Assembly: GCF_015904235.1 (NCBI RefSeq)
Contig: NZ_JADZLT010000054.1
Location: 190,386-254,385 of the forward strand
DNA: 64,000 nucleotides
Direction of reading: 5' to 3'
Source: Methylobrevis albus
GTDB taxonomy: Bacteria; Pseudomonadota; Alphaproteobacteria; Rhizobiales; Pleomorphomonadaceae
Positions 10,415-24,917 of the stretch are shown one piece after another. The notes below the pieces were generated by a model that saw only the letters and a program-made list of their open reading frames with translations, was not told the DNA's origin and made no database searches. Each line of letters opens with the position of its first letter. The stretch's first letter is position 1. The translations under genes and the position numbers were made by a program.

Positions 10415-11212
10415 ATGACCGACGCCCCCTCCTCCGACGGCTTTGCCTGGCTGCCGTTCGTCGACCGCCTCGCCGATGCCGCGAGCGCGGCGATCCTGCC
10501 GCACTTCCGCAGCGCGATGGCGGTGGAGAACAAGGAGGCGCTCGCCTTCGATCCGGTGACCGTGGCCGACAAGGGCGCCGAAGAGGCGATCCGCGGCCTG
10601 ATCGGTGCCGACTATCCGGAGCACGGCATCCTCGGCGAGGAATACGGCGACCAGTCGGGCGACGCCGAGCACGTCTGGGTCATCGACCCGATCGACGGCA
10701 CCCGCGCCTTCATCTCCGGCCTGCCGGTCTGGGGCACGCTGATCGGCCTCAAGCGCCACGGCGTCCCGGTCTTCGGCATGATGGCGCAGCCTTTCACCGG
10801 CGAGCGCTTCTCCGGCGACGGCAAAAGCGCCTACTACACCGGCCCGGGCGGCGAGCGTCCGCTGAAGACGCGCAAGTGTGCTGCGATCGGCGACGCGACG
10901 CTGTTCACGACGACGCCGGCCCTCTTCAAGGGCGCCGACCGCGCCGCCTACGACCGCGTCGAGCGCGCCGCACGCCTGCCGCGCTACGGCTGCGACTGCT
11001 ACGCCTACTGCATGCTCGCCGCCGGCCAGATCGACCTCGTCGTCGAGACCGAGCTGAAGACCTTCGACATCATGCCGCTGATCCCGGTGATCGAGGGCGC
11101 CGGCGGCGTCGTCACCAATTGGGACGGCGGCAGCGCCATCGAGGGCGGCCGCATCGTCGCCGCCGGCGACCCGCGCCTGCACGCCGCGGTGCTGGAGATG
11201 CTGGCGGGCTGA
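10415..11212 (+). CDS. hisN: Inositol-monophosphatase-family phosphatase, probable histidinol-phosphatase
   Basis: 265-residue magnesium-dependent phosphatase. Metal-binding motifs are in order: GEEYG (Glu), WVIDPIDGTRAFISGLP (the DPIDGTR signature) and a C-terminal stretch LIPVIEGAGGVVTNWDGG equivalent to the WDxxAG motif. HisN of alphaproteobacteria, which replaces the classical histidinol-phosphatase, belongs to this family. The sequence and its place after the formylglutamate amidohydrolase fit that role. A second family member lies at 29187. ATG 10415 is chosen over the upstream frame to 10304 because it begins at the family N-terminus. It is convergent with the hydrolase at 11217. Confidence 0.82.
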   Translation: MTDAPSSDGFAWLPFVDRLADAASAAILPHFRSAMAVENKEALAFDPVTVADKGAEEAIRGLIGADYPEHGILGEEYGDQSGDAEHVWVIDPIDGTRAFISGLPVWGTLIGLKRHGVPVFGMMAQPFTGERFSGDGKSAYYTGPGGERPLKTRKCAAIGDATLFTTTPALFKGADRAAYDRVERAARLPRYGCDCYAYCMLAAGQIDLVVETELKTFDIMPLIPVIEGAGGVVTNWDGGSAIEGGRIVAAGDPRLHAAVLEMLAG

Positions 11213-11216
11213 GGGC

Positions 11217-12218
11217 TCAGGCGTCCGGGGGCGTCCCGGGCTCCGCCTCCGACGCCGACTGAGACCCCGGCACGAAGGCGTCGAAGGCGGCGAGGAACTG
11301 GCGGCGGTAGCGGTCGGATTCCATCATGATCTCGTGGCGCGCGCCGGGCACGAAGACGTAGCCGGCGTTCTTCAACCGGCTCGCCATCCGCTCGATCGCC
11401 GCCGTCGAAACCAGCGTGTCCGCGCCCGAGCCGATGAACAGGGTCGGCACCGTCAGCTTCTCGGCAAAGCGGCGATCCTCGAAGGCGGTGATCGCGCCAA
11501 GCGCCGCCTGGATCCAGCCGATCGTCGGCGCGTCGATGGTGAGGTCCGGCTCCGCCTCGCAGAAGGTGGTCATCCGCGCGAAGCGCACCGGATCGTGGGT
11601 CAGCGGGTTGCCCTCGAAGGCGCGCACGACGGCGAGGTCGCGGGCGGGGCCGGGGATGTAGCGGCCCGCCATGCCGAGCATCGTCAGCGTCGCCGCGAGC
11701 CGCGCGACGTTCGCCCGCGACATCGGCGTCCGGCCGAACTCGAGGAACGGCGCCGTCAGCACCATGCGGGTGATCCAGTCGCCGCCGCCGCGCGCGGCGT
11801 GGCCGAGCAGCACGTTGCCGCCCATCGAATGGGCGAGCACGAACCACGGCCGCGGGCACAGCGGCTCGACCACCCCCTCCCGGAACACGGCGAGATCGCG
11901 CTCGTAGTCGGTGAAGCGGCGGACGTGGCCCTTGCGCGGGTCGGCGAGCAGCCGCGCGGAGCCGCCCTGCCCGCGCCAGTCGAGCGTCGCCACCGCGAAA
12001 CCGCGCGCGAGCAGGTCGTCGATCACCTCGAAATACTTCTCGATCTGCTCGGCGCGGCCCTGGAACAGGCAGATCGTGCCGCGGCAGGCGTCCGGATCGC
12101 GCGCCGGCCACGACGCGGCGCGCAGCACGATGCCGTCGGCCGTCTCCAGCCGGTGCAGCCGGGCGCCGCTCGGCGTGGGGTTGAACGCGTATTCGGCGAG
12201 GCGCGCGGAGGGGGTCAT
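11217..12218 (-). CDS. Alpha/beta hydrolase, lysophospholipase/monoglyceride-lipase type
   Basis: 333-residue cytoplasmic serine hydrolase. The nucleophile elbow is AHSMGGN. The sequence RGTICLFQGRAEQIEKYFEVIDDLLARGF and TLDWRGQGGS are the oxyanion and early-strand motifs of the PldB/monoglyceride lipase group. The acid is probably the Asp in GSGADTLVS and the base the His in GARHEIMME near the C-terminus. ATG 12218 is chosen over the upstream frame because the homologous region begins MTPSARLAEYAFNPTPSGARL. Its natural substrate is probably a lysolipid or monoacylglycerol, inferred from family only. Confidence 0.87.
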   Translation of the reverse strand: MTPSARLAEYAFNPTPSGARLHRLETADGIVLRAASWPARDPDACRGTICLFQGRAEQIEKYFEVIDDLLARGFAVATLDWRGQGGSARLLADPRKGHVRRFTDYERDLAVFREGVVEPLCPRPWFVLAHSMGGNVLLGHAARGGGDWITRMVLTAPFLEFGRTPMSRANVARLAATLTMLGMAGRYIPGPARDLAVVRAFEGNPLTHDPVRFARMTTFCEAEPDLTIDAPTIGWIQAALGAITAFEDRRFAEKLTVPTLFIGSGADTLVSTAAIERMASRLKNAGYVFVPGARHEIMMESDRYRRQFLAAFDAFVPGSQSASEAEPGTPPDA

Positions 12219-12337
12219 GGTCGTTCCGGATCGGCGCCCGCCGCGCGGGCCGCCCCAGCCATAGCCTAGCCCGCCGCCGCTGACCACCCGCCCGGAGCGG
12301 GCCACCGACGAACGCGCCGGGTGGCGCGTGGCGGCCT

Positions 12338-12366
12338 CTTGAAACCCCGATTGACGGATCCCAGAT
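12338..12366 (+). promoter_or_regulatory. Sigma-32-type heat-shock promoter of hsp20
   Basis: CTTGAAA at 12338-12344 and CCCAGAT at 12360-12366, separated by 15 bases. This is one base from the enterobacterial RpoH consensus CTTGAAA-N(11-16)-CCCATNT. Transcription would start near 12374 and give a leader of about 120 bases before the hsp20 gene. Confidence 0.65.
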
Positions 12367-12373
12367 CAGCGCT

Positions 12374-12496
12374 GCGGACGCCAAACCGGGTCCGCGGCAC
12401 CTTCCAGCCGGCCCAGTCGGGCGGCATCGGCGAAGGGCCTTTTGAAGTCTGGCCGCGGCGACGACGCCCGGCCTTCTGGTCGCTCAATGGAGGACT
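12374..12496 (+). ncRNA. ROSE-like RNA thermometer in the hsp20 leader
   Basis: The leader ends with TCGCT at 12480-12484, four bases, then GGAGGA at 12489-12494. UYGCU next to and pairing with the Shine-Dalgarno sequence is the hallmark of ROSE elements, which block translation of small heat-shock genes at low temperature in rhizobia and relatives. The leader length, the sigma-32-like promoter and the gene type all agree. The upstream hairpins were not folded computationally. Confidence 0.55.
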
Positions 12497-12967
12497 ATGA
12501 CCATGCGTCAGTTCGATCTCAGCCCGCTCTACCGCAACACCGTCGGCTTCGACCGCCTGTTCAGCCTGCTCGACCAGGCCGTCGGCGGCCCCGAGACGCA
12601 GCCGAGCTATCCGCCCTACAACATCGAGCGCACCGGCGAGACCACCTACCGCATCACGATGGCGGTGGCCGGTTTCAGCGACAAGGACATCTCGATCGAG
12701 TCGCGGGAGCACACGCTCACCGTGAAGGGCGAGAAGCCCGCCGTCGACGGCAGCGAGAGCAAGCTGCTCTACCGTGGCATCGCCTCGCGCGCCTTCGAGC
12801 GCCGCTTCCAGCTCGCCGAGCACGTCGAGGTGAAGGGCGCCAGCCTCGAGAACGGTCTCCTGCACATCGACCTCGTCCGCGAGGTGCCGGAAGCCATGAA
12901 GCCGCGCCAGATCGCCATCGGCACCGCCGGCAACAGCGCCGCGCAGCTCGAGGCGACCGCCGCGTAA
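12497..12967 (+). CDS. Small heat-shock protein, Hsp20/IbpA family
   Basis: 156-residue ATP-independent chaperone that holds unfolding proteins during heat stress. It opens RQFDLSPLYRNTVGFDRLFSLLDQ, the class A rhizobial IbpA/HspA start. The alpha-crystallin domain spans about 40-130 (YNIERTGETTYRITMAVAGF to the strand ENGLLHIDLVREVPE). Two starts are possible: ATG 12497 is three bases after GGAGG and ATG 12503 nine bases after, so the second may be used. It is under a probable sigma-32 promoter and RNA thermometer and is followed by a terminator at 13036. Confidence 0.93.
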   Translation: MTMRQFDLSPLYRNTVGFDRLFSLLDQAVGGPETQPSYPPYNIERTGETTYRITMAVAGFSDKDISIESREHTLTVKGEKPAVDGSESKLLYRGIASRAFERRFQLAEHVEVKGASLENGLLHIDLVREVPEAMKPRQIAIGTAGNSAAQLEATAA

Positions 12968-13035
12968 GGCCGACCCCCCGGCCGAGACCCGCCGGGCGTG
13001 ATCGCGCGCCCGGCGCCGTGCCGGTGATCGATCCG

Positions 13036-13066
13036 CGCCTCGGGAGACCGCTCCCGGGGCGTTTTT
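13036..13066 (+). terminator. Rho-independent terminator of hsp20
   Basis: Stem CGCCTCGGGAG and CTCCCGGGGCG with a four-base loop, followed by five T residues, 68 bases after the hsp20 stop. One G-T wobble interrupts an otherwise perfect 11-bp stem. Confidence 0.85.
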
Positions 13067-13076
13067 CATGGGCGGG

Positions 13077-14144
13077 CTAGGGCCGCACGGCCTCACCGAA
13101 GGCCTCGATGAAGGCGGCGACGTCGGAAAGCCGCGTCGCATAGCTGGTGACGAGCCGCACCACGGTCTCGCCCTCGCCCGGCCCCTCGCCGGGCTCCAGC
13201 CCGCTCGCCGGCCAGTCGTAGAAGGTCGCGCCGCGCGCGCGCAGCCGGGCGGAGACGGCGCTCGGCCAGATCGCGAACACCTCGTTCGCCTCCACCGGAA
13301 ACAGCAGCCGGGCGCCGGGCGTCTCGTCGATCACGCTGCCGAGGCGCGTCGCCATGTGGTTGGCGTGGATGGCGTTGTCCATCCAGTGGCCCTTTTCGAA
13401 GTAGCCCTCGAACTGCGCCGCGACGAAGCGGCTCTTCGAGATCAGCTGGCCCGAGCGCTTGCGGGCGTAGCCGAACTCCTCCGCGCCGCGCGGATCGAAC
13501 AGCACCACGGCCTCGGCGCACCAGCAGCCGTTCTTGGTGGCGCCGAAGGAGAGCACGTCGACGCCCGAGCGCCAGCTCGCCTCGGCCGGCGAGACGTTGA
13601 GGGCGGCGAGTGCATTGGCAAAGCGGGCGCCGTCCATGTGCAGCTTCAGCCCGGCCTTGTGGGCGACGCCGGCGATCGTCGCCACCTCGGCCGGCGTATA
13701 GACCGTGCCGGCCTCGCTCGCCTGGGTGAGGCTCACCGCCATCGGCCGGCCGTGGTGCACGGCGGGCGGCTGGTAGCGCGCGATCGCGGCCGCAACGGTG
13801 GCGGCATCCAGCTTGCCGCGCGCCCCGGGCAGCGTCACGAGCTTGCCGCCGCCGGTGAAGAACTCCGGCGCGCCGCATTCGTCGACGGCGATGTGGCTCT
13901 GGTGATGGGCGAGCACGATGCCGCCCGGCTTCAGGATCGAGGCCAGCGCGAGGCTGTTCGCCGCGGTGCCGGTCGCGACGAAGAACACGGCGACGTCGCG
14001 CTCGAACACCTCGCAGAAACGGTCGGTGATGCGCCGGCTGAGATCGTCGGCGCCATAGGCGGGGTGGAAGCCGTTGCCGGCATTGGCGAGAGCGTTCGCC
14101 ACGATCGGCGATGCCCCGGCCCAGTTGTCGCTCGAAAAATGCAT
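13077..14144 (-). CDS. Low-specificity L-threonine aldolase family, PLP enzyme
   Basis: 355-residue fold-type I pyridoxal phosphate enzyme that cleaves L-threonine or related beta-hydroxy amino acids to glycine and an aldehyde. It opens MHFSSDNWAGASPIVANALANAG. The cofactor lysine is in LSFGATKNGCWCAEA, and LKLHMDGARFANALAAL contains the Asp that contacts the pyridine nitrogen. The length matches the family. It is convergent with hsp20; its promoter must lie in the region from 14145 shared with gltB. Confidence 0.9.
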   Translation of the reverse strand: MHFSSDNWAGASPIVANALANAGNGFHPAYGADDLSRRITDRFCEVFERDVAVFFVATGTAANSLALASILKPGGIVLAHHQSHIAVDECGAPEFFTGGGKLVTLPGARGKLDAATVAAAIARYQPPAVHHGRPMAVSLTQASEAGTVYTPAEVATIAGVAHKAGLKLHMDGARFANALAALNVSPAEASWRSGVDVLSFGATKNGCWCAEAVVLFDPRGAEEFGYARKRSGQLISKSRFVAAQFEGYFEKGHWMDNAIHANHMATRLGSVIDETPGARLLFPVEANEVFAIWPSAVSARLRARGATFYDWPASGLEPGEGPGEGETVVRLVTSYATRLSDVAAFIEAFGEAVRP

Positions 14145-14837
14145 TTGAATCTCTTAGGACCCCGGCTCCGCGCCATAAAGCCATCTCCGCGCACGGCTGG
14201 CCTGCAGCGGACGACGATCTCTGCCCGCGTCCCGGGCGCGTAATATTGTTGCGCCGCAGGCCGCCGCAGCTTGCGCTTCGTTGCTACTGTCTGGAACCGA
14301 TCGAAATTTTCGCAACGACGGGGGCTTGGCGCGCTTGCCCCCCCGCCCGAATTCTGTCATAAGTCGGGCCGCGGATAGGACAGGAATACTGTCCCTTTGT
14401 ACACTAACACGGTGGCGATGCCGCCGGGCGGTCATCTTGCCGCGGCAGCGGCAGCGCCGGGGCTGCCCAAAATCGCGGCAGTCGCGACGCGGCGGCCGAG
14501 GCGCAGCCCGCGTCGCGGCGATGTTTCGGCGGCTTCGCGGGGCCGGCACGCGAACGTCGCCCTGCGGCGACGACGCCGCGGAAACAGGCACGCGACGTGC
14601 TTGGCCGTGACGGGGCCGGCATGGCAGGGTTGGGACACGTCGGCGGCGGTCTTTGCGTCGTCGCATCGAAAGTGCATCCTGCGGGACTTCGAAATTCGGC
14701 TCCTGGATCCGCCCCGTGCGCGTCCGGGGGCCTGCGGTCGCCCCGGTGCCGACACGGCACGGCCGCTCGGCGCGGGGTGAAATGGTGAAGGCTGGCCGGT
14801 ACGGGTCTCCGTTCCGGCCGAGGCAAGCGAGGCAGCG
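14145..14837. other. Long intergenic region upstream of gltB
   Basis: About 690 bases between the divergent threonine aldolase and gltB genes. No open frame here has a recognisable protein, and the short frames on both strands look fortuitous. The only distinct element I see is a dyad at 14378-14394. The region presumably carries the gltB promoter and its control sites, but I cannot place them. Confidence 0.5.
14378..14394. promoter_or_regulatory. Dyad GGACAG-N5-CTGTCC
   Basis: Perfect 6-bp inverted repeat with a 5-base spacer, about 440 bases upstream of gltB and 230 upstream of the threonine aldolase start. It looks like an operator for a dimeric regulator, but I cannot name one. A chance palindrome is possible. 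Confidence 0.3.
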
Positions 14838-19559
<4,722 letters not shown>

Positions 19560-19571
19560 GGTCGAGACGAC

Positions 19572-21005
<1,434 letters not shown>

Positions 21006-21026
21006 GGCCGGCAAGGCGACGGATTG

Positions 21027-21055
21027 ACGGCCCCGCTGATCGGCGGGGCCGTTTT
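21027..21055 (+). terminator. Rho-independent terminator of gltBD
   Basis: Ten-base stem ACGGCCCCGC / GCGGGGCCGT with a six-base loop, then TTTTCGTTT, starting 22 bases after the gltD stop. Confidence 0.85.
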
Positions 21056-21085
21056 CGTTTGAGGGCGCTGGCTTTACCGTGTGGC

Positions 21086-21250
21086 CTCCCCCCTCCCTGT
21101 TCCTCCCCCGCTGCGCAGGAGAGGGGACGAAGGAGGCCAGGGCGCCTAAATCAGCAGCGCTTCGACCCGGCGCAGTCTCGGTTTTGCGAAAGCCCTCTCG
21201 CCCATCGTCCCCTCTCCTGCGCAGCGGGGGAGGGACAGTGAGGGGGCCGC
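21086..21250. repeat. Inverted-repeat element, type 1, copy 1
   Basis: About 165 bases. Two arms of about 42 bases, pyrimidine-rich outside and ending CGCAGGAGAGGGGACGA inside, face each other around a core of about 76 bases. The same element occurs in the opposite orientation at 62417-62578, with similarity in the arms and at both ends of the core. It lies just past the gltD terminator, before the lipoprotein gene. No transposase is encoded. Confidence 0.8.
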
Positions 21251-21347
21251 CCCACGGCACGGCCATCACCCGCGCTTGGAATCCCCCGCCGCTCCGCTAA
21301 GCTCCGCCCGCGGCGAGGACATCGGCCGAATCGGACGGGAGCAGGAC

Positions 21348-21860
21348 GTGACGCGATCGACGGCGACGACGACACCCCCGGCCAGCCGGCGCGGCCTGCG
21401 GACGGCAGCGGTGATCGTCGCCCTGCCCCTGCTCGCCGCCGCCGCCTGCATGCAGCCGATCCAGACCGAGTTCGACACGGTCGACTACGGCCCCTACGAG
21501 GTGCGCTACGAGCGCAACATGTGCCACGTCGGCTTCCCGCGCCTCACCTCGAAGGGACCGCGGATCGTCAATGCCACCGAGTTCCGCATGACGGTGGCGA
21601 CGCGCGGCGCCCTCAGCGCCGCCTTCCGCTTCTCCTGCCCGCCCGTCGGGCCGATGGGCAACACCGCCTGCAAGGTGACGCGCGAGACCTATCCCGATCC
21701 GCACAACGATCCCGGCCTCGGCTGCCCGCTGTGGGAGGATTTCCGCCTGCTGCCCGTCGGCCAGCCGCCGATCCTCGTCGACGAACCGCCGCCGCCGCGC
21801 GGGGCCGGGCCGATCATCCGGCACACCACGACGACGATCCCACCCGTCGTCGGCCGCTGA
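21348..21860 (+). CDS. Putative lipoprotein of unknown function
   Basis: 170 residues from a GTG at 21348. A basic N-terminus (ASRRGLRTA) is followed by a hydrophobic core and the lipobox-like LAAAAC with Cys34, so it is probably a lipoprotein. The mature part has four Cys (in NMCHVGF, FSCPPVG, TACKVT and GLGCPLW) and a Pro-rich, Thr-rich tail. I recognise no family. The longer ATG frame from 21276 would place the signal sequence far from the start. It is convergent with the SGNH hydrolase gene. Confidence 0.6.
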   Translation: MTRSTATTTPPASRRGLRTAAVIVALPLLAAAACMQPIQTEFDTVDYGPYEVRYERNMCHVGFPRLTSKGPRIVNATEFRMTVATRGALSAAFRFSCPPVGPMGNTACKVTRETYPDPHNDPGLGCPLWEDFRLLPVGQPPILVDEPPPPRGAGPIIRHTTTTIPPVVGR

Positions 21861-21876
21861 TCGCGACCGGACAGCG

Positions 21877-23070
21877 TCAGTTGGTGGCGCGCCGCGCGTC
21901 GTCGATCCGGCCGGGCACCGGCTCAAGCGGCAGGCCCTCCACCATCAGCCGGTAGAGCGCCGTCCCCTCGCGCGGCGCCGGCCCCGGGACGGCGCCGGCG
22001 AGCGCCTCGTCCGGACCGGCGGTCGGGTCGTTCAGCGACATCACCAGCCCCTCGACCGTGCCCGGCGCCTCCGGCAGCGGCGCCGCCGCGCCGCCGAGCC
22101 AGGCGCGCAGCTCCTGCTCGGCATAGAAGGCGAGCTTGCGCTGGCCCGAGGTGGTGAAGTGGATGCCGTCGGCGAGCCTGAGCCGGCGCACCTGGCCGGC
22201 GAGATCCGGCCCCGAGGCGGCGAAATCGCCGATGTCGTCGGCAAAGGCGTTCCAGACGTCGACATAGGTCGACCCGGCCGCCTCGACCTCCTGCCGGATC
22301 ATCTCGTCGAGATAGGCGAAATCGGCGGTGAGGCCGCGGTTGCCGACCGGCACCAGCCCGACCCAGTAAAGCGGCGCCCCGCCGGAGGTGCCGGCCGCCA
22401 CCACGGCCCGGATGCGGGCCCGGTAGGCGGTCTCCCACGCGGCCTCGCGGAACTCGAGCGCCGTCTCGCCGATCCGGATCGTCTGGCGGTCGTTCATGCC
22501 CATCAGCACGACCACGGCGTCGGGCCGGCGCGCGGCGTCCCCGGCGGGCGGGGCCTCCGCGGCGACGGCCGGCGGCGCCGGCGGCGGCGCCATCAGCGCG
22601 GCGAGGTCCTGCGGCCAGTCCTTGAAGTCGTCGCGCACGAGGCCGGACGATCCGGCGCTCTCGTCGGCGATGCGCAGCTCGGGCGTGTCGGCGAAGGCGA
22701 CGTCGAGGCCCTTGGCGAGATTGGCGGCGAGCGAATCGCCGACCACCGCGACGATGCGGGCGTCGGCGTTCTTGTCCGGCGGCGGCGGCGCCGGCGGGGC
22801 GACGACGCGGGCGGTCGAGCCACCGCTGCGCTTTGCGGGGTTGCGCAGCGCCCGCGGCGCGGCAGGCGCCGGTGGCGGCTGCACCACGACACTGGGACCG
22901 CGCCGCTGCGGCTCACGCCGCTGGAAAAGCCGCAGGAAGAACGGCACGTCGTCGGCCTGGGCGACGACGATCGGCCCGGCCGGCCGGGCCGGCTCCGCCG
23001 ACGCCATCGGCGCGGTTGAGACCGCCGCGGCGAGGACGAGGCCGGCGACAAGGGCGCGGAAACGGATCAT
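21877..23070 (-). CDS. SGNH/GDSL-family hydrolase (DUF459 type), exported
   Basis: 397 residues beginning at ATG 23070, with the ribosome-binding site AAGG upstream. The signal peptide is ALVAGLVLAAAVSTAPMASA. A Pro-rich linker leads to the SGNH fold. Block I is IVAVVGDSLAANLAKGL, with the nucleophilic Ser in GDS; the Asn block is VVLMGMNDRQTI; and the C-terminal Asp-x-x-His is LADGIHFTTSGQRKLAFY. Such proteins act as esterases or acyl transferases on envelope glycans. It neighbours a lytic transglycosylase, which supports an envelope role. The substrate is unknown. Confidence 0.82.
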   Translation of the reverse strand: MIRFRALVAGLVLAAAVSTAPMASAEPARPAGPIVVAQADDVPFFLRLFQRREPQRRGPSVVVQPPPAPAAPRALRNPAKRSGGSTARVVAPPAPPPPDKNADARIVAVVGDSLAANLAKGLDVAFADTPELRIADESAGSSGLVRDDFKDWPQDLAALMAPPPAPPAVAAEAPPAGDAARRPDAVVVLMGMNDRQTIRIGETALEFREAAWETAYRARIRAVVAAGTSGGAPLYWVGLVPVGNRGLTADFAYLDEMIRQEVEAAGSTYVDVWNAFADDIGDFAASGPDLAGQVRRLRLADGIHFTTSGQRKLAFYAEQELRAWLGGAAAPLPEAPGTVEGLVMSLNDPTAGPDEALAGAVPGPAPREGTALYRLMVEGLPLEPVPGRIDDARRATN

Positions 23071-23158
23071 CGAGCCACCTTCACCCGGCTTGGGACGACG
23101 CTGCCCCCGCCGAGTGTCGCAAGTCCGGCCGCGCCTGTCACCTCTCGTCGGCGATCGC

Positions 23159-24454
23159 TCACCGCGCGCGGAGGTGCTGCAGTAGCTTGTCGCTCGGATA
23201 GCCGTCCGGGGTGAGCCCGGTGGCGACTTGGAAGGCACGGATGCTTTCCACCGTGCCCGAGCCGATCTTGCCGTCGATGGCGCCGACCTCGTAGCCCCGC
23301 CGCGCGAGATGGCTCTGCAGTTCGCGCCGCTCGTCGGCCGAAAGGCTGCGGTCATCACGCGGCCAGGCGGCCTGGAACGGGCCGCCGCCGGCGAGCCGGT
23401 CGCCGAGGTGGCCGACGCCGAGCGCATAGGCGTTGGCGTTGTTGTAGCGCTTGATGACCGAGAAGTTCTTCAGCATCAGGAAGGCCGGGCCGTTGGCGCC
23501 CGCCGGCAGCAGCAGCAGCGCCTCGTCGCCGGGGCGCGGGAAGCCGGCGCCGTTGGCGCGGGTGACGCCGAGCGACTGCCAGTCGGCGACGGCGAGCCGG
23601 CGGTTGGCGCGCGCAAAGTCGAAGCCGCGCGGCAGCCGCACCTCGTAGCCCCACGCCTCGCCGCTGCGCCAGCCCATCTTGGCGAGGTAGTTCGCCGTGG
23701 AGCCGAGCGCGTCGGGGATCGAGGTCCAGATGTTGCGCTTGCCGTCGCCGTCGTAGTCGACCGCATAGGCCTCGTAGGTGGTGGGAATGAACTGGGTATG
23801 CCCCATCGCCCCGGCCCAGGAGCCGGAGAAATGCTGCGGGTCGACGTCGCCGCGCTCCAGGATGTGCAGCGCGGCGATGAGCTGGGTGCGGCCGTACTTC
23901 GCGCGCTTGTTGCCGCGATAGGCGAGCGTCGCCAGCGAGCGCACCACGCTCTTCACGATCTTCGGGTTCTGCAGCACCGCGCCGTAGGAACTCTCCATGC
24001 CCCAGATCGCGACGACATACTGGCGCGGCACGCCGTAGGTCGCCTCGATCCGGTCGAGCAGGCTCTTGTGCTCGGCCAGCATCTTGCGGCCGTTCTCGAG
24101 CCGCGCCTCGGAGACGGCGCCGTCGAGGTAGGACCAGATCGGCTTGACGAACTCGGCCTGGTTCGAGGCCTTGTCGAGGATGTCGGGATCGGGCGTCACG
24201 CCGGCGAACGCCCGCTGGAAGGTGCGGCGCGAGACGCCCGCGGCTTCCGCCTCCGGCCAGAGCCGCTCGACGAAGCTGGCAAAGTCGGACGGCACCGGCG
24301 TGTTCGGGTTGACATAGGCGGTCGCCACCGGCGGCAGCGCGGCCGTGGTCTCGGGCGCATAGCCGACGGGGAGGTCGAGCGCCGAACAGGCCGGCAGCAG
24401 GGCAGCCACGGCGGCGGCCAGCAGGACGGCACGGGCTTTATGGACGGCATTCAT
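23159..24454 (-). CDS. Lytic murein transglycosylase, MltB-like lipoprotein
   Basis: 431 residues. The N-terminal signal ends in lipobox LPAC with Cys23, so it is membrane-anchored. The SLT-2 catalytic domain spans about 55-345, with the catalytic Glu154 in IWGMESSYGA and the motifs GAMGHTQFIPTTY and DGDGKRNIWTSIPDALGS. A C-terminal peptidoglycan-binding domain (REL to SIRAFQVATGLTPDG) completes it. It cleaves glycan strands to form 1,6-anhydromuropeptides. The open frame extends to 24736, but ATG 24454 (or 24472) gives the proper signal sequence. Confidence 0.92.
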   Translation of the reverse strand: MNAVHKARAVLLAAAVAALLPACSALDLPVGYAPETTAALPPVATAYVNPNTPVPSDFASFVERLWPEAEAAGVSRRTFQRAFAGVTPDPDILDKASNQAEFVKPIWSYLDGAVSEARLENGRKMLAEHKSLLDRIEATYGVPRQYVVAIWGMESSYGAVLQNPKIVKSVVRSLATLAYRGNKRAKYGRTQLIAALHILERGDVDPQHFSGSWAGAMGHTQFIPTTYEAYAVDYDGDGKRNIWTSIPDALGSTANYLAKMGWRSGEAWGYEVRLPRGFDFARANRRLAVADWQSLGVTRANGAGFPRPGDEALLLLPAGANGPAFLMLKNFSVIKRYNNANAYALGVGHLGDRLAGGGPFQAAWPRDDRSLSADERRELQSHLARRGYEVGAIDGKIGSGTVESIRAFQVATGLTPDGYPSDKLLQHLRAR

Positions 24455-24917
24455 GGCACGGCAGGCATTCATGGGTCGGCATCCGGTCGAGGCGGCCGCA
24501 CGACGGCCTCTCCCGCGAGGAAGCAGAGCGCCGATGGCCGGATGAACAGGACGCGGCCGGGCAGCATGGCCGGTCCGCTTGTCATCGATTGAACGGCGAC
24601 CAGGGTTAATGTCGGATGAACCGGACCATGAAGCTTTTCGTGACCGGGGGCGCCGCCGCCATGCCGCTGCATCAGCGCAGCGAGGCGCCGGGTTGTTCAC
24701 CGCGGGGCTCGTGCACGACAACGAAAGAGCAACCACCTTCAGTCATCATACGCCCCGGCAGGAATCGAGGCGGCAACCTGGAGCGATGCGGGCGGCGGTC
24801 CGATAACTGCGGCGCGACGTCCGACGAGTGCGGCGGCCGCTGGAACCACCGTGCCGGTTTCGAGTTTCTGATCGAGACCCCGATCCGGATCACAAGGCCG
24901 GGAAGCTGGAGTGAATA
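24455..24917. other. Intergenic region upstream of galU
   Basis: About 460 bases between divergent genes. No recognisable protein, RNA gene or strong hairpin. It must hold the promoters of galU and of the transglycosylase; the ribosome-binding site GGAG of galU is at its right end. Confidence 0.45.
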
